Source: Dastarcus helophoroides (taxonomy: Eukaryota; Arthropoda; Insecta; Coleoptera; Bothrideridae). From it: DNA of 64,000 nt. This document shows, piece by piece, positions 21,690 to 35,079 of the stretch; position 1 is the first letter of the stretch; each line of letters begins with the position of its first letter. Made by a program: the position numbers and the translations under genes. The notes under the pieces are model-generated. The model was not told the DNA's origin, made no database searches, and worked only from the letters and a program-made list of their open reading frames with translations. Location of the stretch: contig CM053329.1 of assembly GCA_028583605.1 (NCBI GenBank), positions 19,044,455 to 19,108,454 on the forward strand. Reading direction: 5' to 3'.

Positions 21690-22556
21690 AGTGAAATTAC
21701 AAATCAATAAACACGTGCGTAATGAATTAACGACTTAAATACAATCATTTGTTTTATTTGTTGAGAGCATGGAATCTGGAAAGTGTGAACATGTGAAATT
21801 TGATATAAATTTTCACCCCCTTGGAGGCTTCGTATTCATGTGTTACTTTATCAAGTGTTATAGTTTATTTCAATTTCATTTAAATTGAGATATTTTTTGC
21901 TTTTCTTGATAAGGTGCTGGAGACTTATAAATAATATAAAAAAGAGATAAATACCTACGTAACGAATTAATGGTTTAAATATAATCATTTGTTTCATCTG
22001 TTGAGAGCATGGAACCTGGAAAGTGATTAGTCGCATGTAACATTTGATATACATTTTCACCCCATTGGAGGCTTCGTATTTATGTGTTACTTTATCCAGT
22101 GTTATAGTTTATTTTAATTTCATTTAAATTGAGATATTTTTTGCTTTTCTTGATAAGGTGCTGGAGTCTTTTAAATAATTACAAAAAGAGATAAATACCT
22201 ACGTAATGAATTAATGGTTTAAATATAATCATTTGTTTCATCTGTTGCGAGCATGGAACCTGGAACGTGATTAGTCGCATGTAACATTTGATATACATTT
22301 TCACCCCCTTGGAGGCTTCGTATTTATGTGTTACTTTATCCAGTTTTATAGTTTATTTTAATTTCATTTAAATTGAGATATTTTTTGCTTTTCTTGATAA
22401 GGTGCTGGAGTCTTTTAAAAAATATAAAAAAGAGATAAAATACCTACGTAATGAAGTAATGATTTAAATACAATCATTTGTTTCATTTGTTGAGAGCATG
22501 CAATTCGGAAATTGATTAATCGCATGTAACATTTGATATTCATTTTCACCCCCTTA
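21690..22556. repeat. 242-bp satellite, 3.6 copies
   Basis: Landmarks ATAATCATTTGTTTCATCTG, TTGAGAGCATGGAA, TTTTCACCCCCTTGGAGGCT and TTGCTTTTCTTGATAAGG recur every 240-244 bp. On the minus strand each unit can be read as an open frame of about 69 codons starting MKMYIK, with similar residues in units here, at 28.3 kb, 28.6 kb and 40.4 kb. I do not recognise the peptide. Because satellite units naturally conserve frames, I call this a satellite and flag the frame only as a question. Confidence 0.85.
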
Positions 22557-23423
22557 AGGGCAACTTTTCAAAAATGCCAAAAATTTAAAGAAAGTCTACA
22601 TTTGAAAAAGACTAAAAATGTTTAATAAAAAATCAAAGTATTAAAAATTGGTTAAAAATTTGACATTTTTCAATATCTGGGAAAATGGACGAAATTTTGA
22701 AAAGAAATGAAAATTTGAAAATAAAGCAACCATTTCAAAAAATTTCAAAAGAAGCAAAATTTTGAAAAAGCGAAAGTTTAAACGAAGTCGAAATTTTAGA
22801 ATGAAAACTGAACAAAAATCAAAATTTTTCGATAATTTCAAAAAAACTCAGAACATGAAATTAGGGGCAATTTCTTTAAAAAAATCGAAATTTTTAAAAA
22901 AGTTGAAATTTTGTGAAAGCGGTGTAAGATTTCAAGAAAACATTTCAGTCAAATTTCATTCAAAATGAATTGTCAAAGCTGAAATATTGAAAAAATCGTC
23001 AAGAAAGTCCAGATTTACAAAAATGTCGACATTTTTGGGAAAAATAAAAATTTTGAATAGTTAAACTTTTGAAGCAATAGTCGAGCATTTTTTATAACAA
23101 TCAAAATTTGTGATCGGAATTTTCAAAAAAATTGAATTGTTAAAAAATCGAAATTTTCAAAAAAATTCAATATTTTCAGAAAATGTTGAAATTTTTAAAA
23201 ATTATCAAGATTTTGCAAAATGTTCCAACATTAAAATATGACGAAATTTTCAAGACAAACTCATAATATTGCAAAAAAATCGAACATTTTAAATGGTCAA
23301 TGTTTAAAAATTTTTCGAATTAAAGAAATGGTAAAAATGTGGAAATTTTAAATAAGTTGAAATTTAAAAAATAGACGAAAGTATTAAAAACTGAAATTTT
23401 CAATGAAAGGTATGATTTTCAAA

Positions 23424-23595
23424 AACTGAAACACAGAACTTGTCCCCTGAAACCTCTCTCTGAAATTGACAGCTTGGCTGTCGAAACGCGTTAGAGCAAC
23501 CTTTGTTGTGTTTTTTAATCTTTCTTGGTTTCAGGGGACAAGTTCTGTGTTTCAGTTTTTGAAGATAACCAAGGACCAGTCCGTTTCATCAAACT
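23424..23595 (+). mobile_element. Fold-back element, copy 1, with 13-bp target duplication
   Basis: Bounded by TATGATTTTCAAA at 23411-23423 and 23596-23608. Arms: ACAGAACTTGTCCCCTGAAA on the left and its inverse on the right. The centre contains GACAGCTTGGCTGTCGAAAC followed by GCGTTAGAG. The right end continues to AACCAAGGACCAGTCCG. The hammerhead-like core reads CTGAAAT instead of CTGAAGA, so this copy would be inactive. Confidence 0.85.
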
Positions 23596-23731
23596 TATGA
23601 TTTTCAAACAAAAAATAACGAATTTTGATAAAAGGATGAAGTTTTGAAATAAATCATAAATTCAAAAAAGCCAAAATTTTGATATGTTACAATTTACAAA
23701 CAATCTAATTTTTGGAAACAAAACAAATGAT

Positions 23732-23873
23732 TTTTGGTGGAACAGACTGGTCCTTGGTTATCTTCAAAAATTGAAATATAAAACTTGTCCCCTGAAACCA
23801 AGAAAGATTAAAAAGTACAACAAAGTTTGCTCTAACGCGTTTCGACAGCCAAGCTATCATCTTCAGAGAGACT
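23732..23873 (-). mobile_element. Fold-back element, copy 2, single arm with hammerhead-like centre
   Basis: Starts TTTTGGTGGAACAGACTGG and carries the arm sequence, then CTCTAACGCGTTTCGACAGC and ends at CATCTTCAGAGAGAC. On the minus strand the end reads CTCTCTGAAGATGATAGC then TTGGCTGTCGAAACGCG, the least damaged form of the motif along with the copy at 56.36 kb. Target duplication not clear. Confidence 0.75.
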
Positions 23874-26800
23874 TAAAAAAACCTAAAATTTTCAAAAAAA
23901 AACATAAAATTAAAATGTATTCGAAAAAATCGAAATTTTTAAAGGAGTACATAAGTGTATTACCTTCAAAAGTGTCGAAACTTAAATTTTTTTAGAAAAT
24001 GTCCAAAATTGAACAAAAATCCAATTTTTGACAAAATTGACAAAAAGTCGAAGCACTGAAAAAATTTTAAATTTTGAAATACAATCGAAACTTAGAAAAA
24101 ATCCGACCTTTCAGAAAACTTGGTATTATCAATAATATTCATTGTCAAGTTTTTATAGAAATCTGAAATTTTCGAAAAATAAAAACTTCGAGAAAGTCGA
24201 AATTATCAGAAAAGCTAAAATTTTTAAAAAGAATCCAATAGTAAAAAATTAAAATTTTATATTAAATTAATTTTTTAAAAAGTCAAACAATTAAGATACA
24301 AAAATTTTAAATAACTTCGAAATTTTCAATAAAAGGAGTAATTTTCAAAAAAAAACAATAAATACATGAATTTTGATAAATGGAAGAAATTTTCAAAAAA
24401 GCCTAAAATTTTAAAAGAGCCAAAATTTTGAAAATATGTTGAAATTTGCAAAAAACTTAAGATTTTCAGAAAAAGCATAAAATTGAAATGCTTACGAAAA
24501 AATCGAAATTTTCAAAAGAGTACATATATATCTTTAAAAGAGTCGAAACTTAAAAATTTTGAGAAAATATCCAAAGTCCTAAAAAATCCAAATTTTGAGA
24601 CGTCGAGCTTTAAAAAAACTTAATTTTAAATTTTAAAATAAAATCGCAACTTGGAAAAATTCGACCTTTCAGAAAACTTTATATTATCATAAATGTTCAC
24701 TGTCAAGTTTTAAAAAAATCTGAAATTTTCAAAACATAAAAATTTCGAAAAAATAGAAATTATCAGAAAAGTTGAAATTTCCAAAAAGAGTACAATAGTA
24801 CAAAATTAAAAGTTTATATAAAGTTAATATTTTCAAAAGTCAAACGCATAAAAAAAACCAAATTTTCAAAAAAGTCGAAAGTTTCAATAAAATGTGTGAT
24901 TTTCAAAAATATAAATAAATAAATGAATTTTGATAAAAGGATGAAATTTTTTAAAAAAATCGAAAATTCAAAAACACCAAAATTTTGATAATATATTGAA
25001 ATTACAAAAAAACCCAAGATTTTCAAAAAAGGCATAAAATTGAAATGTTTACGAAAAAATCGAACTTTTTAAAAGAGAACATTATTATCTTCAAAAGAGT
25101 CGAAACTTAAAAATTTTGAGAAAATGTCCAAAGTCTTACAAAAAATACAAATTTTGAGACGAATTCGATGATTGAAGAAACGTAATTTTAAATTTTGAAA
25201 TAAAATCGAAACTTGGAAAAAATCCGACTTTTCATAAAATTTGGTATTATTAAAAATGTTCACTGTCAAGTTTTTAAATAAATCTGAAATTTTCAAAAAA
25301 TAAAAATATCGAATAAGTCGAAATTATCCGAAAATTTTCAGTGTCCAATAATAAAAAATTAAAATTTTATATAAAGCTAATATTTTCAAAAGTCAAGCAC
25401 CTAAAACAAACAATTTTGAAAAAAGTCGAAATTTCAGAAAAATTCAGCCATTCGAACACTCAAAATTTTCAGAAAATGTCGAAATTAAAGAGTAATTGAC
25501 ATTTTGAAACAAACTATTCTCTGTCAAATGGATTAAACAACCCAAATTTTCAAAAAAGTCAAAACTTTCAATAAAAGGTGTAATTTTCAAATAAACAAAT
25601 AAATTTTGATAAAAAGATGAAATTTAAAACAAAAATTGAAAATTCAAAAAAGCCAAAATTTTGATAATATATTGAAATTACAAAAAAACCTACGATTTTC
25701 AAAAAAGCCATAAATTCGAAATGCTTACGAAAAAATCGAACTTTTCAAAAGAGTACATATATTAACTTCAAAAGAGTCGAAACTTAAAAATTTTGAGAAA
25801 ATGTGCAGTCTTAAAAAAAATCCAAATTTTGAGACGAATTCGATGATTGAAGAAACGTAATTTTAAATTTTGAAATAAAATCGAAACTTGGAAAAATCCA
25901 ACCTTTCAGAAACTTTGGTATTATCAAAAATGTTCATGGTCGAGTTTTTAAAAAAATCTGAAATGTTCGAAAAATAAAAATGTCGAAAAAGTTGAAATTA
26001 TCTGAAAATTTTCAAAAAGTGTCCAACAATGAAGAATTAAAATTTTATATAAAGTTAATATTTTGAAAAGTCAAACACTTAAAAAAAAATGTTGAAAAAA
26101 GTCGAAATTTTAGAAAAATTCAGCCCTTCGAACATTCAAAATTTTCAGAAAATATCAAGATTAAAGAGTAATTGACATTTTGAAACAAACAAGTCTTAGT
26201 CAAATGGATAAAAAGGCCAACATTTTCGATGATACAGACATTTTTCAAATTAAACTTTTGAAAAAAGTAGAAATTATTAAAAAAAAGAGTTAAAATTTCC
26301 AAAAAAATTGATGAAATTCTTTAAAAAAATCGAAAATTCAAAAAAGCCAAAATTTTGATAATATATTGAAATTACAAAAAAACCTACGATTTTCAAAAAG
26401 GGCATAAAATCTAAATGTTTACGAAAATATCGAAATTTTTAAAAAATACATTATTATCTTCAAAAGAGTCGAAACTTAACAATTTTGAGAAAATGTCCAG
26501 TCTTACAAAAAACCCAAATTTTGAGATGAATTCAACGATTGAGGAAACGTAATTTTAAATTTTGAAATAAAATCGAAATTTGGAAAAATCCGACCCTTCA
26601 GAAATTTTGGTATTATTAGAAATGTTCATGGTCGAGGTTTTAAAGAGATCTAAAATTGTCGAAAAATAAAAATTTCGAAAAAGTCGAAATTATCCGAACA
26701 TTATATAAAAGTGTCCAATAAAAAAATTAAAATTTTATATAAAGTTAATATTTTGAAAAGTCAAACACCTAAAAAAAACAATGTTGAAAAAAGTCCAAAT

Positions 26801-27686
26801 TTCAGAAAAATTCAGCCATTCGAACACTCAAAATTTTCAGAAAATGTCAAAATTAAAGAATAATTGACATTTTGAAACGAATAAGTATTAGTCAAATGGA
26901 TTAAAAAGCCAAAATTTTCGATAATATAGAAATTTTCCAAATTAAACTTTTAAAAAAAGTAGAAATTATAAAAAAAAACGAGTAAAAATTTTCAAAAAAA
27001 ATGATGAAATGTTTAAAAAAATCGAAAATTCAAAAAAGCCAAAATTTTAATAATATATTGAAATTACAAAAAATCTACGATTTTCAAAAAAGGCATAAAT
27101 TCGAAATGCTTACGAAAAAATCAAAATTTTCAAAAGAGTACATATATTATCTGCAAAAGAGTCGAAACTTAAAAATTTTGAGAAAATGTCCAAAGTCTTA
27201 AATAAGAGACGAATTCGATGATTGAAGAAACGTAATTTTAAATTTTGAAATAAAATCGAAACTTGGAAAAAGTCCGACCTTTCGAAAAACTTGGTATTAT
27301 CAAAAATGTTCACTGTCAATTTTTTAAGAACATCTGAAATTTTCAAAAAAATTTCGAAAAGGTAGAAATTATCAGGATGGTTGAAATTTTGAAAAAAAAG
27401 AGTCCAATAGTAAAAAATTAAAATTTTATATAAAGTTAATATTTTTAAAAGACACTTTTAAAAAACCCAAATTTTCAAAAAAGTCGAAATTTTCAATAAA
27501 AGGTGTAATTTTCAAAAAAATAAATAAATAGATGAATTTTGATAAAAAGATAAAGTTTTTAAAAAATATCAAAAAATCAAAAAAGCCAAAATTTTGATAA
27601 TATATTAAAATTACAAAAAACCTACGATTTTCAAAAAAGGCTTAAAATCGAAATGCTTAAGAAAAATTCGAAATTTTCAAGAGTAC

Positions 27687-27828
27687 ATTTTTTTTTCAAG
27701 TTTAATCCACTCGCAAAGGGTAACCCCATTATGCTTTCAAAGCACTGCGAGTAGAATGCGGAAACAAGAATAGATGGCGATGAACCGCCTTCTTAAACAA
27801 GAATAGGTTGTAATTTTTGGGAAAAAAA
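27687..27828 (-). pseudogene. 5'-truncated non-LTR retrotransposon tail, copy 3
   Basis: Only about 130 bp, nearly identical to 7065-7190 and 8210-8330 (TTTAATCCACTCGCAAAGGG, then CTTTCAAAGCACTGCGAGTA). The + strand T-run at 27687-27694 is the former poly(A). It inserted into the A-rich array. Confidence 0.8.
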
Positions 27829-28070
27829 ATATTATCTTAAAGAGTCGAAACTTAAAAATTTTGAGAAAATGCCCAAAGTCTTAAAAAAAATCCAAATTTT
27901 GAGACGAGATGATTGAAGAAACGTAATTTTGAAAAAATGTTAAAATGAAAAAATCGATTCATTTAAAACATCAAAGTACTGGCCACGACAATAGGGAGTC
28001 GGGTAATAGATCAGCCAGTAAAAAATTAATTTGGCGGAACTCAAAAATATATAGAAAGTTTTTTAAAGAG

Positions 28071-28126
28071 GCCGGTTAATTCCTCAGCCGGTTAATCCGT
28101 CGGCCGGTTAATGCGGAGCCGGTTAA
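28071..28126 (+). repeat. Short minisatellite GCCGGTTAAT, four copies
   Basis: GCCGGTTAAT or GCCGGTTAAG occurs at 28071, 28087, 28103 and 28118, i.e. every 15-16 bp, with weaker copies just upstream (from about 27998). The reverse complement contains TAACCGG, close to the Grainyhead site. Confidence 0.8.
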
Positions 28127-28134
28127 GAGACAGT

Positions 28135-28725
28135 ATACTATACCTATGTAATTATTTAAAGTTTTAAATACAATCATCTTTTGTATTTGTTGAGAGCATG
28201 CAATCCGGAAAGTATCGAATGTAAAATTTGATATACATTTTCACCCCCTTAGGGGCTTCGTACTTAAGTGTTAATTTATCCAATGTCATAGTTTATTTGG
28301 TTCAAATTTCATTTAATTTGAGATAGTTTTTACTTTTGTTGTTAACTTTTTGGAAACTTATAAATAATATAAGATAGAGATAAATATCTACGTAATGAAT
28401 TAAAGATTTCAATACAATCATTTGCTTCATTTGTTGAGAGCATGCAATCCGGAAAGTGATTAATCGCATGTGAAATTTGATATTCATTTTCACCCACTTA
28501 GAGGCTTCGTATTTATGTGTTACTTTATCCAATCTTATAATTTGTTCAGTTCTAATTTAATGTAATCTAAGATACTTCGTCTTTTATTGATAACGTGCTG
28601 GAGATTTATAAATAATATAAAATGAAGATAAATACCTACATAATTAATTAACGATTTGAATACAATCATTTGTTGTGAGTATGCAATCCCGATAGAGATT
28701 AATCGCATGTAAAATTTCCTCAAAA
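28135..28725. repeat. 242-bp satellite, second locus, 2.4 copies
   Basis: Same family and orientation as 21690-22556 (ATTTGTTGAGAGCATGCAAT, TTTTCACCCACTTAGAGGCT). The two loci flank the A-rich array, which may have inserted into or expanded within a 242-bp domain. Confidence 0.85.
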
Positions 28726-29760
28726 AAAAATGAAGACATTGGATCAGATGATCAACGAAACTATCCGAGTCTAAGGATTTGGAGCAACTGAAAGCTTTCA
28801 GTAGAGAAATTGCTACTTCAGTACACCTCAAGTGGAAGATTCGTACCAACGTACATTTAGCTCTTAGAATTCGCAGCAGAAGAATCACTAGAGTTCCAAA
28901 TTGTGGTGAAATATTGATGAAAAATTCTACGAGCTTCGATTTAAATTTGGACATTTGTACATCCACCCAGTGAGACATTATCAACTGAAGGATCCTTCTG
29001 TGCAAGAGTATCGTTCTCCTTACACCAACCACAATTCATCTTCTTGTGCAAACAGTTTATGGTTTCGTGCGGACGTAATAAGGAAGATAACATTGCACGA
29101 GGTGATATTTAGAAAATTGTTCACTAGGTGGTAAGGTTATGGCCAAGAAACGCATGCATTATTTATTCCATGAACATGCTAAGTACTGGTGGGTAATAAG
29201 TGCTTTAGCCGCAAAATCAATATTTCCCCGCAATAACGGGTGAGAACCTATAAATTACGTCTCGTAAATCACAGTCGGCAATGGGAGCAATATTCTCAAC
29301 CTATCAAAGAAATCGCAATTCATATTTTTAATAAACAATTAATTTCTAATAAATTATCGATATCAATCTTCCTTCCTTGGGGTACTTAAGCGGTGATTTA
29401 TAAACGGATAGAACACCAACTTTTGCTGATCGTAAATTAATATTTAATAATAGTGCACCGGCATGCATTTACACCGAGAATGATTTATTCAATTAATCGG
29501 ATGCTTATTAACTTCCCAACCTCTTTGCGCTTGAGGTATACACCAACAAACACTTCTCTGAATCGCCAACGAAGAGGAAAAAGGAAAACGACGGCAATAA
29601 TAACAGTTTAGCGGTCTTAACGCACCACCCAGTTTATATTTTTCGCAGATAACGCAGCGAGATGAACATGGGCGGCATTTATCTTCTCAGAATTGAAGAT
29701 GAAAAACAAAACGAGCCGTTTTGCTAGTTGAAGGCTTTTACGTAGTCCTTTGAAACCCTT
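28726..29760. other. Low-copy DNA, part with open minus-strand frame
   Basis: A stretch at about 28,735-29,035 stays open on both strands (minus 29032-28535 in part; plus 28779-28973), without any domain I recognise. 29,040-29,700 is balanced in composition and free of repeats, with several TAAT-containing A/T blocks, like non-coding conserved DNA. No gene called. Confidence 0.4.
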
Positions 29761-31850
29761 TAAAAAGTTCTTGTAATTTATTTCAGTAAGCTCTTTACAA
29801 ATTATTTAAAAGTTAAATTTAAGTTCCCTAATAAGTTATTTTGAAGTTCCTCACTAAGAAAGATCTTTTGAAGTGTTTTAAAAAATTATGTAAATGTTCT
29901 TTTAAAAGATTCTCAGGTTTTTTAAGAAATTGTTTTAAAGTTATTCAGTGAAGTGTTTTAGGAGTTATTGTAAGGTCCTTTAATATAGTTTTCAAAGTCC
30001 ATTTAGAAGTTATTTTGAAATCCTTAAAGCTGATCTTTAGAAATCTATATTAAGTCCTTTAATTAGTTATTGTAAGTCTTTTAAGCAGAGAAGTATTCTA
30101 AGAAGTCGTTTAAGTTATTAAGGAAGATCTTTTGAAGTGTTTTAAGAAGTTATTTAAAAGTTCTTTGGGAAGTTTCTCGAAGTCCTTTAAGAAGGCTTTT
30201 TAAGGTCCTTGGGAGTTTTTTAGAATCCCTTTAAGAAACCTTTTTAATTTATTTTGGAAAATTCTTTACACATTTTTGAAAAAGACCTTACTTTTGAAGT
30301 GTTCAAAGAAGTTATTTACAGGTCCTGAAGGAAGTTCCTCGAAGTCCTTTAAGAAGGAGTTTTGAGGTCCTTAAAAGTTTTTTTAGAACCCCTTTCAAGA
30401 AGCCTTTTTAATTTATTTTGGGAAGATATTTTGAAGTTCCTTATAAAGTTCCATTGGCGTTCTGAAGAAATTTCTTTAGAGTTTATAAAAAAGTTCTTTT
30501 GAGGTTCATCATTAAAAAGACTTCTGAAGGTTATTAAGAAGTTTTTTTAGAAAACGTTAATGTGGTTGTTTTGAAGTATGTTCAGAAGTCATTTTAAGGC
30601 TTCTTAAAAGTTATTTTCTAGTTTTTATGAAAAAGTTCTTTTGAAGTCCATTAAAAAGGCTTTTTGAAGGTTATTAAGAAGTTTTTTAGAAGACTTTAAT
30701 GATGTCATTTCAAAGTATTCTCAAAAGTTATTTTAAGCTTTCTTAAAAAGTTTTTAAAAGTTATATTTAAATTTTCATGAAAAAGTTCTTTTGAAGTCCG
30801 TTAAGAAGGCTTTTTTAAAGTTAGGATGCTTTTTATAAGACTTTGTCGTCGTTTCAAGGTATTTTCAGAAGCCATTTTAAAGTTTTTTTAAAAAGATTTT
30901 TATGAAAAAGTGTTCTTTTGAAGTCCGTTAAGAAGGTGTTTTGAAGGTTAAGAAGTTTTTTAGAAGACTTTAATGTAGTCGTTTCGAGGTATTTTCAGAA
31001 GCCATTTTAAAGTTTTTTTAAATAGATTTTGTGAAGTTATTTTCAAATTCCTGAAAAAGTCATTCGAAAACCTGTATGAAATTTTATAGAAACCATTTAA
31101 GGGGTTTTAACATAAGAAATTGTACAAATTAATTGGTTATTCGTCAGTATCACTTGGAGGATCATTGCACAAAAATTACTTTTGCGAATTGGGATTAATA
31201 ATCTGCTGTGCTTTATATAAAGTTTCCTGAGACTTTAAGAAATGTTTGTAAGTTGTTTAGGAAGTTGCTTTAATTTATTTTAAGAAATTCCTCAAAAAAA
31301 TTTTAAAAGTGCCTTTGGAATCCTTGAAAAACTCATTTAAGGTTCTTTAAAAAGTGTTTTTGTAAGTCTCTTAGAAGTTACCTTGCAGCACTTTATACAT
31401 AATTTCTGAAGCCTTTCGAGAAACTTTCTACAGTATTTAAAAAGTTCCTTTATAACTTTTACGAAGTCTTTTAAGATGATCTTTAGAAACTTATTTTAAA
31501 TCTTTTAAGAAAGGTTGTTGGTCTTTTAGGCGGTTCTTTTATATATTTTTAAGAAGTCCTTGACAATTTTTTATAGATTATTAGACATTCTTAAAAAAAA
31601 TATTTTGGATTCCGTTGAAACGTGTTTTTGGAGCCCTCCAAGAGGTTCCTTCAACCTTATGAAGTATTTTTGAAATCTTTTAAGAAACTCTCTAAAACTG
31701 ATTGGGGAAGATCATTCAATGAAGTTTTTAAAAAGTTAATTTGATGTTCTGTAAACATTTTGTCGAAATCCATTAGGACATTATTTTTAAATCCTTTGGG
31801 AACATATTAAGTCAAGATGTTTATAAGTTTTTTAGACAGTTCTTTTAATA

Positions 31851-32022
31851 TTCATAACTATTAAACTTTATTAACGACTAAAGAGCAACAAATATTAAAA
31901 ATTGCTGGTATAACCGCCGATGATGCGGAAGTGCTTCAGTGTTAGCAAATATTTATCGAAACATTGTGGTATTTTTGATATATGTTGCTTTTTAATTGTT
32001 AAAAAAGTTTAATAGTTATGAA
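31851..32022. mobile_element. 172-bp MITE-like insertion with TA flanks
   Basis: Begins TTCATAACTATTAAACTTT and ends with the inverse AAAGTTTAATAGTTATGAA; the imperfect inverted repeats extend about 50 bp. TA occurs on both outer sides. The inside (GGTATAACCGCCGATGATGC) is unlike the surrounding array. TA target duplications and this size fit a Tc1/mariner-type MITE. No transposase here. Confidence 0.75.
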
Positions 32023-35000
32023 TAAGTTCTTGTCTTATGATAAATTTTAGAAGTACTTAAGAAATTTATTTTTTTAAGAAGTCTATTCAAGAGATTTTTT
32101 AAGTACATTAAGGACTCATTTTGAAGTCCTTTAAATGGATCTTAAGTTATTTATATTAACTTCTTCAGGAAGTGTTTGAGTCTTTTAAGCAGTTCTTTAA
32201 AGTATTTTAAGAAGTTCTTTAGACATTCTTTAACAGTTCGTTTAAAATTCATGAAAGAGTTATTTTGACGTTCTTTATAAAGCTTTTTTGAAGCCCTTCA
32301 AGAAGTTCTCTCGAAACTGATAAAGAGCTTTTGAAGTCTTTTAAGAAACATTGTTTTGATCAAGGAAGATTATTCGAAGCGCTTTAAGAAGTTATTTTAA
32401 GGTCCCTTAAAATTTTTTTTGAATTCCATTAAGAAGCTAATTTAAAGTCATTTTGTACCCCTCAAATTTCTCGACCCCATGAATAACCATTAAATTCTTT
32501 TAAGAAACTCTGTAAAAAGTATTCAGTAAAGTGTTTTAAGAATTATTCTAAGCTTCTTTAAGAAATTTTTAGAAATCCATTAAGAAGCTGTTAAAACTTA
32601 TGGAGAACTTTTCGAAATCTCTTAATAAACACTTTTTTGATTAACGGTAATTATTTGAAGCGTCTTAAGAAGTTATTTTAAAGTTCCTTAAGAAGTTAAA
32701 GTATTTTAGGAAGATTTTCGAAGTCCATTAAGAAGTTTCTTTAAAATTCTTTTGGATCCCGCCAGGAAAGTCTTCTGAACCTCATGAAGAACTTTTGAAG
32801 TCTTTTAAGAAATATTTTTAAAGTTATTCAGTAAACTGTTTTAAGAGTTATTTTAAGGTTGTTTGAGAAGATTTTCGAAATCTATTATTATTTCGAAATC
32901 AGTTGTTTTGAAGTCCTTGAAGTTGGTATTTAGACACATATATTGGGCCTTTTGAAAAGTGATTGTAAGCCCTTTAGGCAGTGACGTCTCTTAAGAAAAA
33001 CTTTAGGTCATTAAGAAAAATCTTTTTCAGTGTTTTAAGAAATTCTTTCAATGTTCTTTTAAAAGATTCTCAAGTCTTTTAAGAAATTATTTTAAAGTTA
33101 TTCAGTGAAGTGTTTTAGGAGTTATTGTAAGGTTTTTCAAGATTATTTTCGAAGTCAATTAAGAAGTTACTTTGAAATCCTTAAAGCTGATCTTTAGAAA
33201 TCTATATTAAGTCCTTTAACTAGTAGTTGTAAGTCTTTTAAGCAGAGAAGTATTTTAAGAAGTTGTTTAAGTCATTAAGGAAGATCTTTTAAAGTGCTTT
33301 AAGAAGTTATTTAAAGGTTCTTGGGGAAGTTTCTCGAAGTCCTTTAAGAAGGCATTTTAGGGTCCTTGGGAGGTTTTTAGAATCCCTTTAAGAAACCCTA
33401 TCAATTTATTTTGGAAAATTCTTTACACATTTTTGACAAAGACCTTTTTTTCGAGTGTTTAATAAAGTTATTAACAGGTTCTAAAGGAAGTTTCTCGAAG
33501 TCCTTTAAGAAGGAATTTTGAGGTCCTTGAAAGGTTTTTTGGAACCCCTTTAAGAGGCATTTTTAGAACCCCTTTTAAGAAGCCTTTTTAATTTATTTTG
33601 GAAAGTTATTTTGAAGTTCCATTGGCGTTCTGAAGAAATTTCTTTAGAATTTTTTAGAGTTTATTCATCATTAAGAAGACTTCTGAAGATTATTAAGATC
33701 TTTTTTAGAAAACTTTAATGCAGTTGTTTTGAAGTATGTTCACAAGTCCGTTTAAGGTTTCTTAAAAGCTATTTTCTAGTTTTTATAAAAAAGTTTATTT
33801 AAAGGTTCTTTGGGAAGTTTCTCGAAGTCCTTTAAGAAGGCATTTTAGGGTCCTTGAGAGGTTTTTAGAATCCCTTTAAGAAACCTTATTAATTTATTTT
33901 GGAAAATTCTTTACACATTTTTGAAAAAGGCTTTTTTTTTTCGAGTGTTTAATGAAGTTATTAACAGATTCTGAAGGAAGTTTCTCGAAGTCATTTAAGA
34001 AGGAATTTTGAGGTCCTTGAAAGGTTTTTTGGAACCCCTTTAAGACGCATTTTTAGAACCCCTTTTAAGAAGCCTTTCTAATTTATTTTGGAAAGTTATT
34101 TTGAAGTTCCATTGGCGTTCTGAATAGATTTCTTTAGAGTTTATGAAAAAGTTCTTTATTCATCATTAAGAAGACTTCTGAAGGTTATTAAGAACTTTTT
34201 TAGAAAATTTTAATGTAGTTGTTTTGAAGTATGTTCACAAGTCCGTTTAAGGTTTCTTAAAAGCTATTTTCTAGTTTTTATGAAAAAGTTTTTTTGAAGT
34301 CCATTAAAATAGCTTTTTGAAAGTTATTAAAAAGTTTTTTAAAAGACTTTAATGTAGTCGTTTTAAAGTATTCTCAGAAGTCATTTTAAGCTTTCTTAAG
34401 AAGTATTTTAAAAGTTATGTTTAAATTTTTATGAAAAAGTGTCCTTTTGAAGTCCGTTAAGAAGGTGTTTTGAAGGTTAAGAAGTTTTTTAGAAGACTTT
34501 AATGTAGTCATTTCGAGGTATTTTCAGAAGCCATTTTAAAGTTTATTTTAAGAAGATTTTGGGAAGTTATTTTCAAATTCATTAAAAAGTCATTCGAAAT
34601 CCTTTATGAAATTCTATAGGAGCAATTTAAGGGCTATTAACGTAAGAAATTGTACAAATTAATTGGTTATTCGTCAGTATCACTTGAAGGAGATTATCAT
34701 TGCACAAAAATTACTCATGTGAATTGGGATAAATAATTTGCTATGCTTTATATAAAGTTCCCTAAGACTTTAAGAAATATTTGTAAGTTGTTTAAGAAGT
34801 TTCTTTAATGTGTCTTAAGAAATTCTTCAAAACATTTTAAAAGTGCCTTTAAAATTCTTGAAAAAGTCATTTTATAGTTCTTTGAAAACTGTTTTTGTAA
34901 GTCTCTTGGAAGTTAACTTGCAGCACTTTATACATAACGTTTGAAGCTTTTCGAGAAACTCTATAAAGTGTTTAAGAAGTTCCTTTATAACTTTTTAGAA

Positions 35001-35079
35001 GTTCCTTAAGAGGATCTCTAGAAACTTATTTTAAATCCTTTACGAAGGGCTGTTGGTCTTTTAGGCGGTTCTTTTATAT

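Larger units (their letters stand above)
22557..27990. repeat. A-rich array of GAAATTTTCAAAAAA-type units with 0.55-0.69-kb higher order
   Basis: Short degenerate units (GAAATTTTCAAAAAAGTC and similar, 15-18 bp) fill the interval. A longer block holding AAAATTTTGATAATATATTG, CTACGATTTTCAAAAAAGGC and AATGCTTACGAAAAAATCG recurs near 24490, 25047, 25723, 26417, 27109 and 27653, i.e. 557, 676, 694, 692 and 544 bp apart. Open frames inside are low-complexity K/F/N-rich and not genes. Three foreign insertions sit in it (23424-23595, 23732-23873, 27687-27828). Confidence 0.85.

Noticed and set aside
22641..27346. Many K/F/N-rich open frames in the A-rich array
   Set aside because: Low-complexity translations of repeats, present on both strands and broken between units.
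28535..29032. 165-codon minus-strand frame as a gene
   Set aside because: Half of it is the 242-bp satellite; the other half has no recognisable domain.
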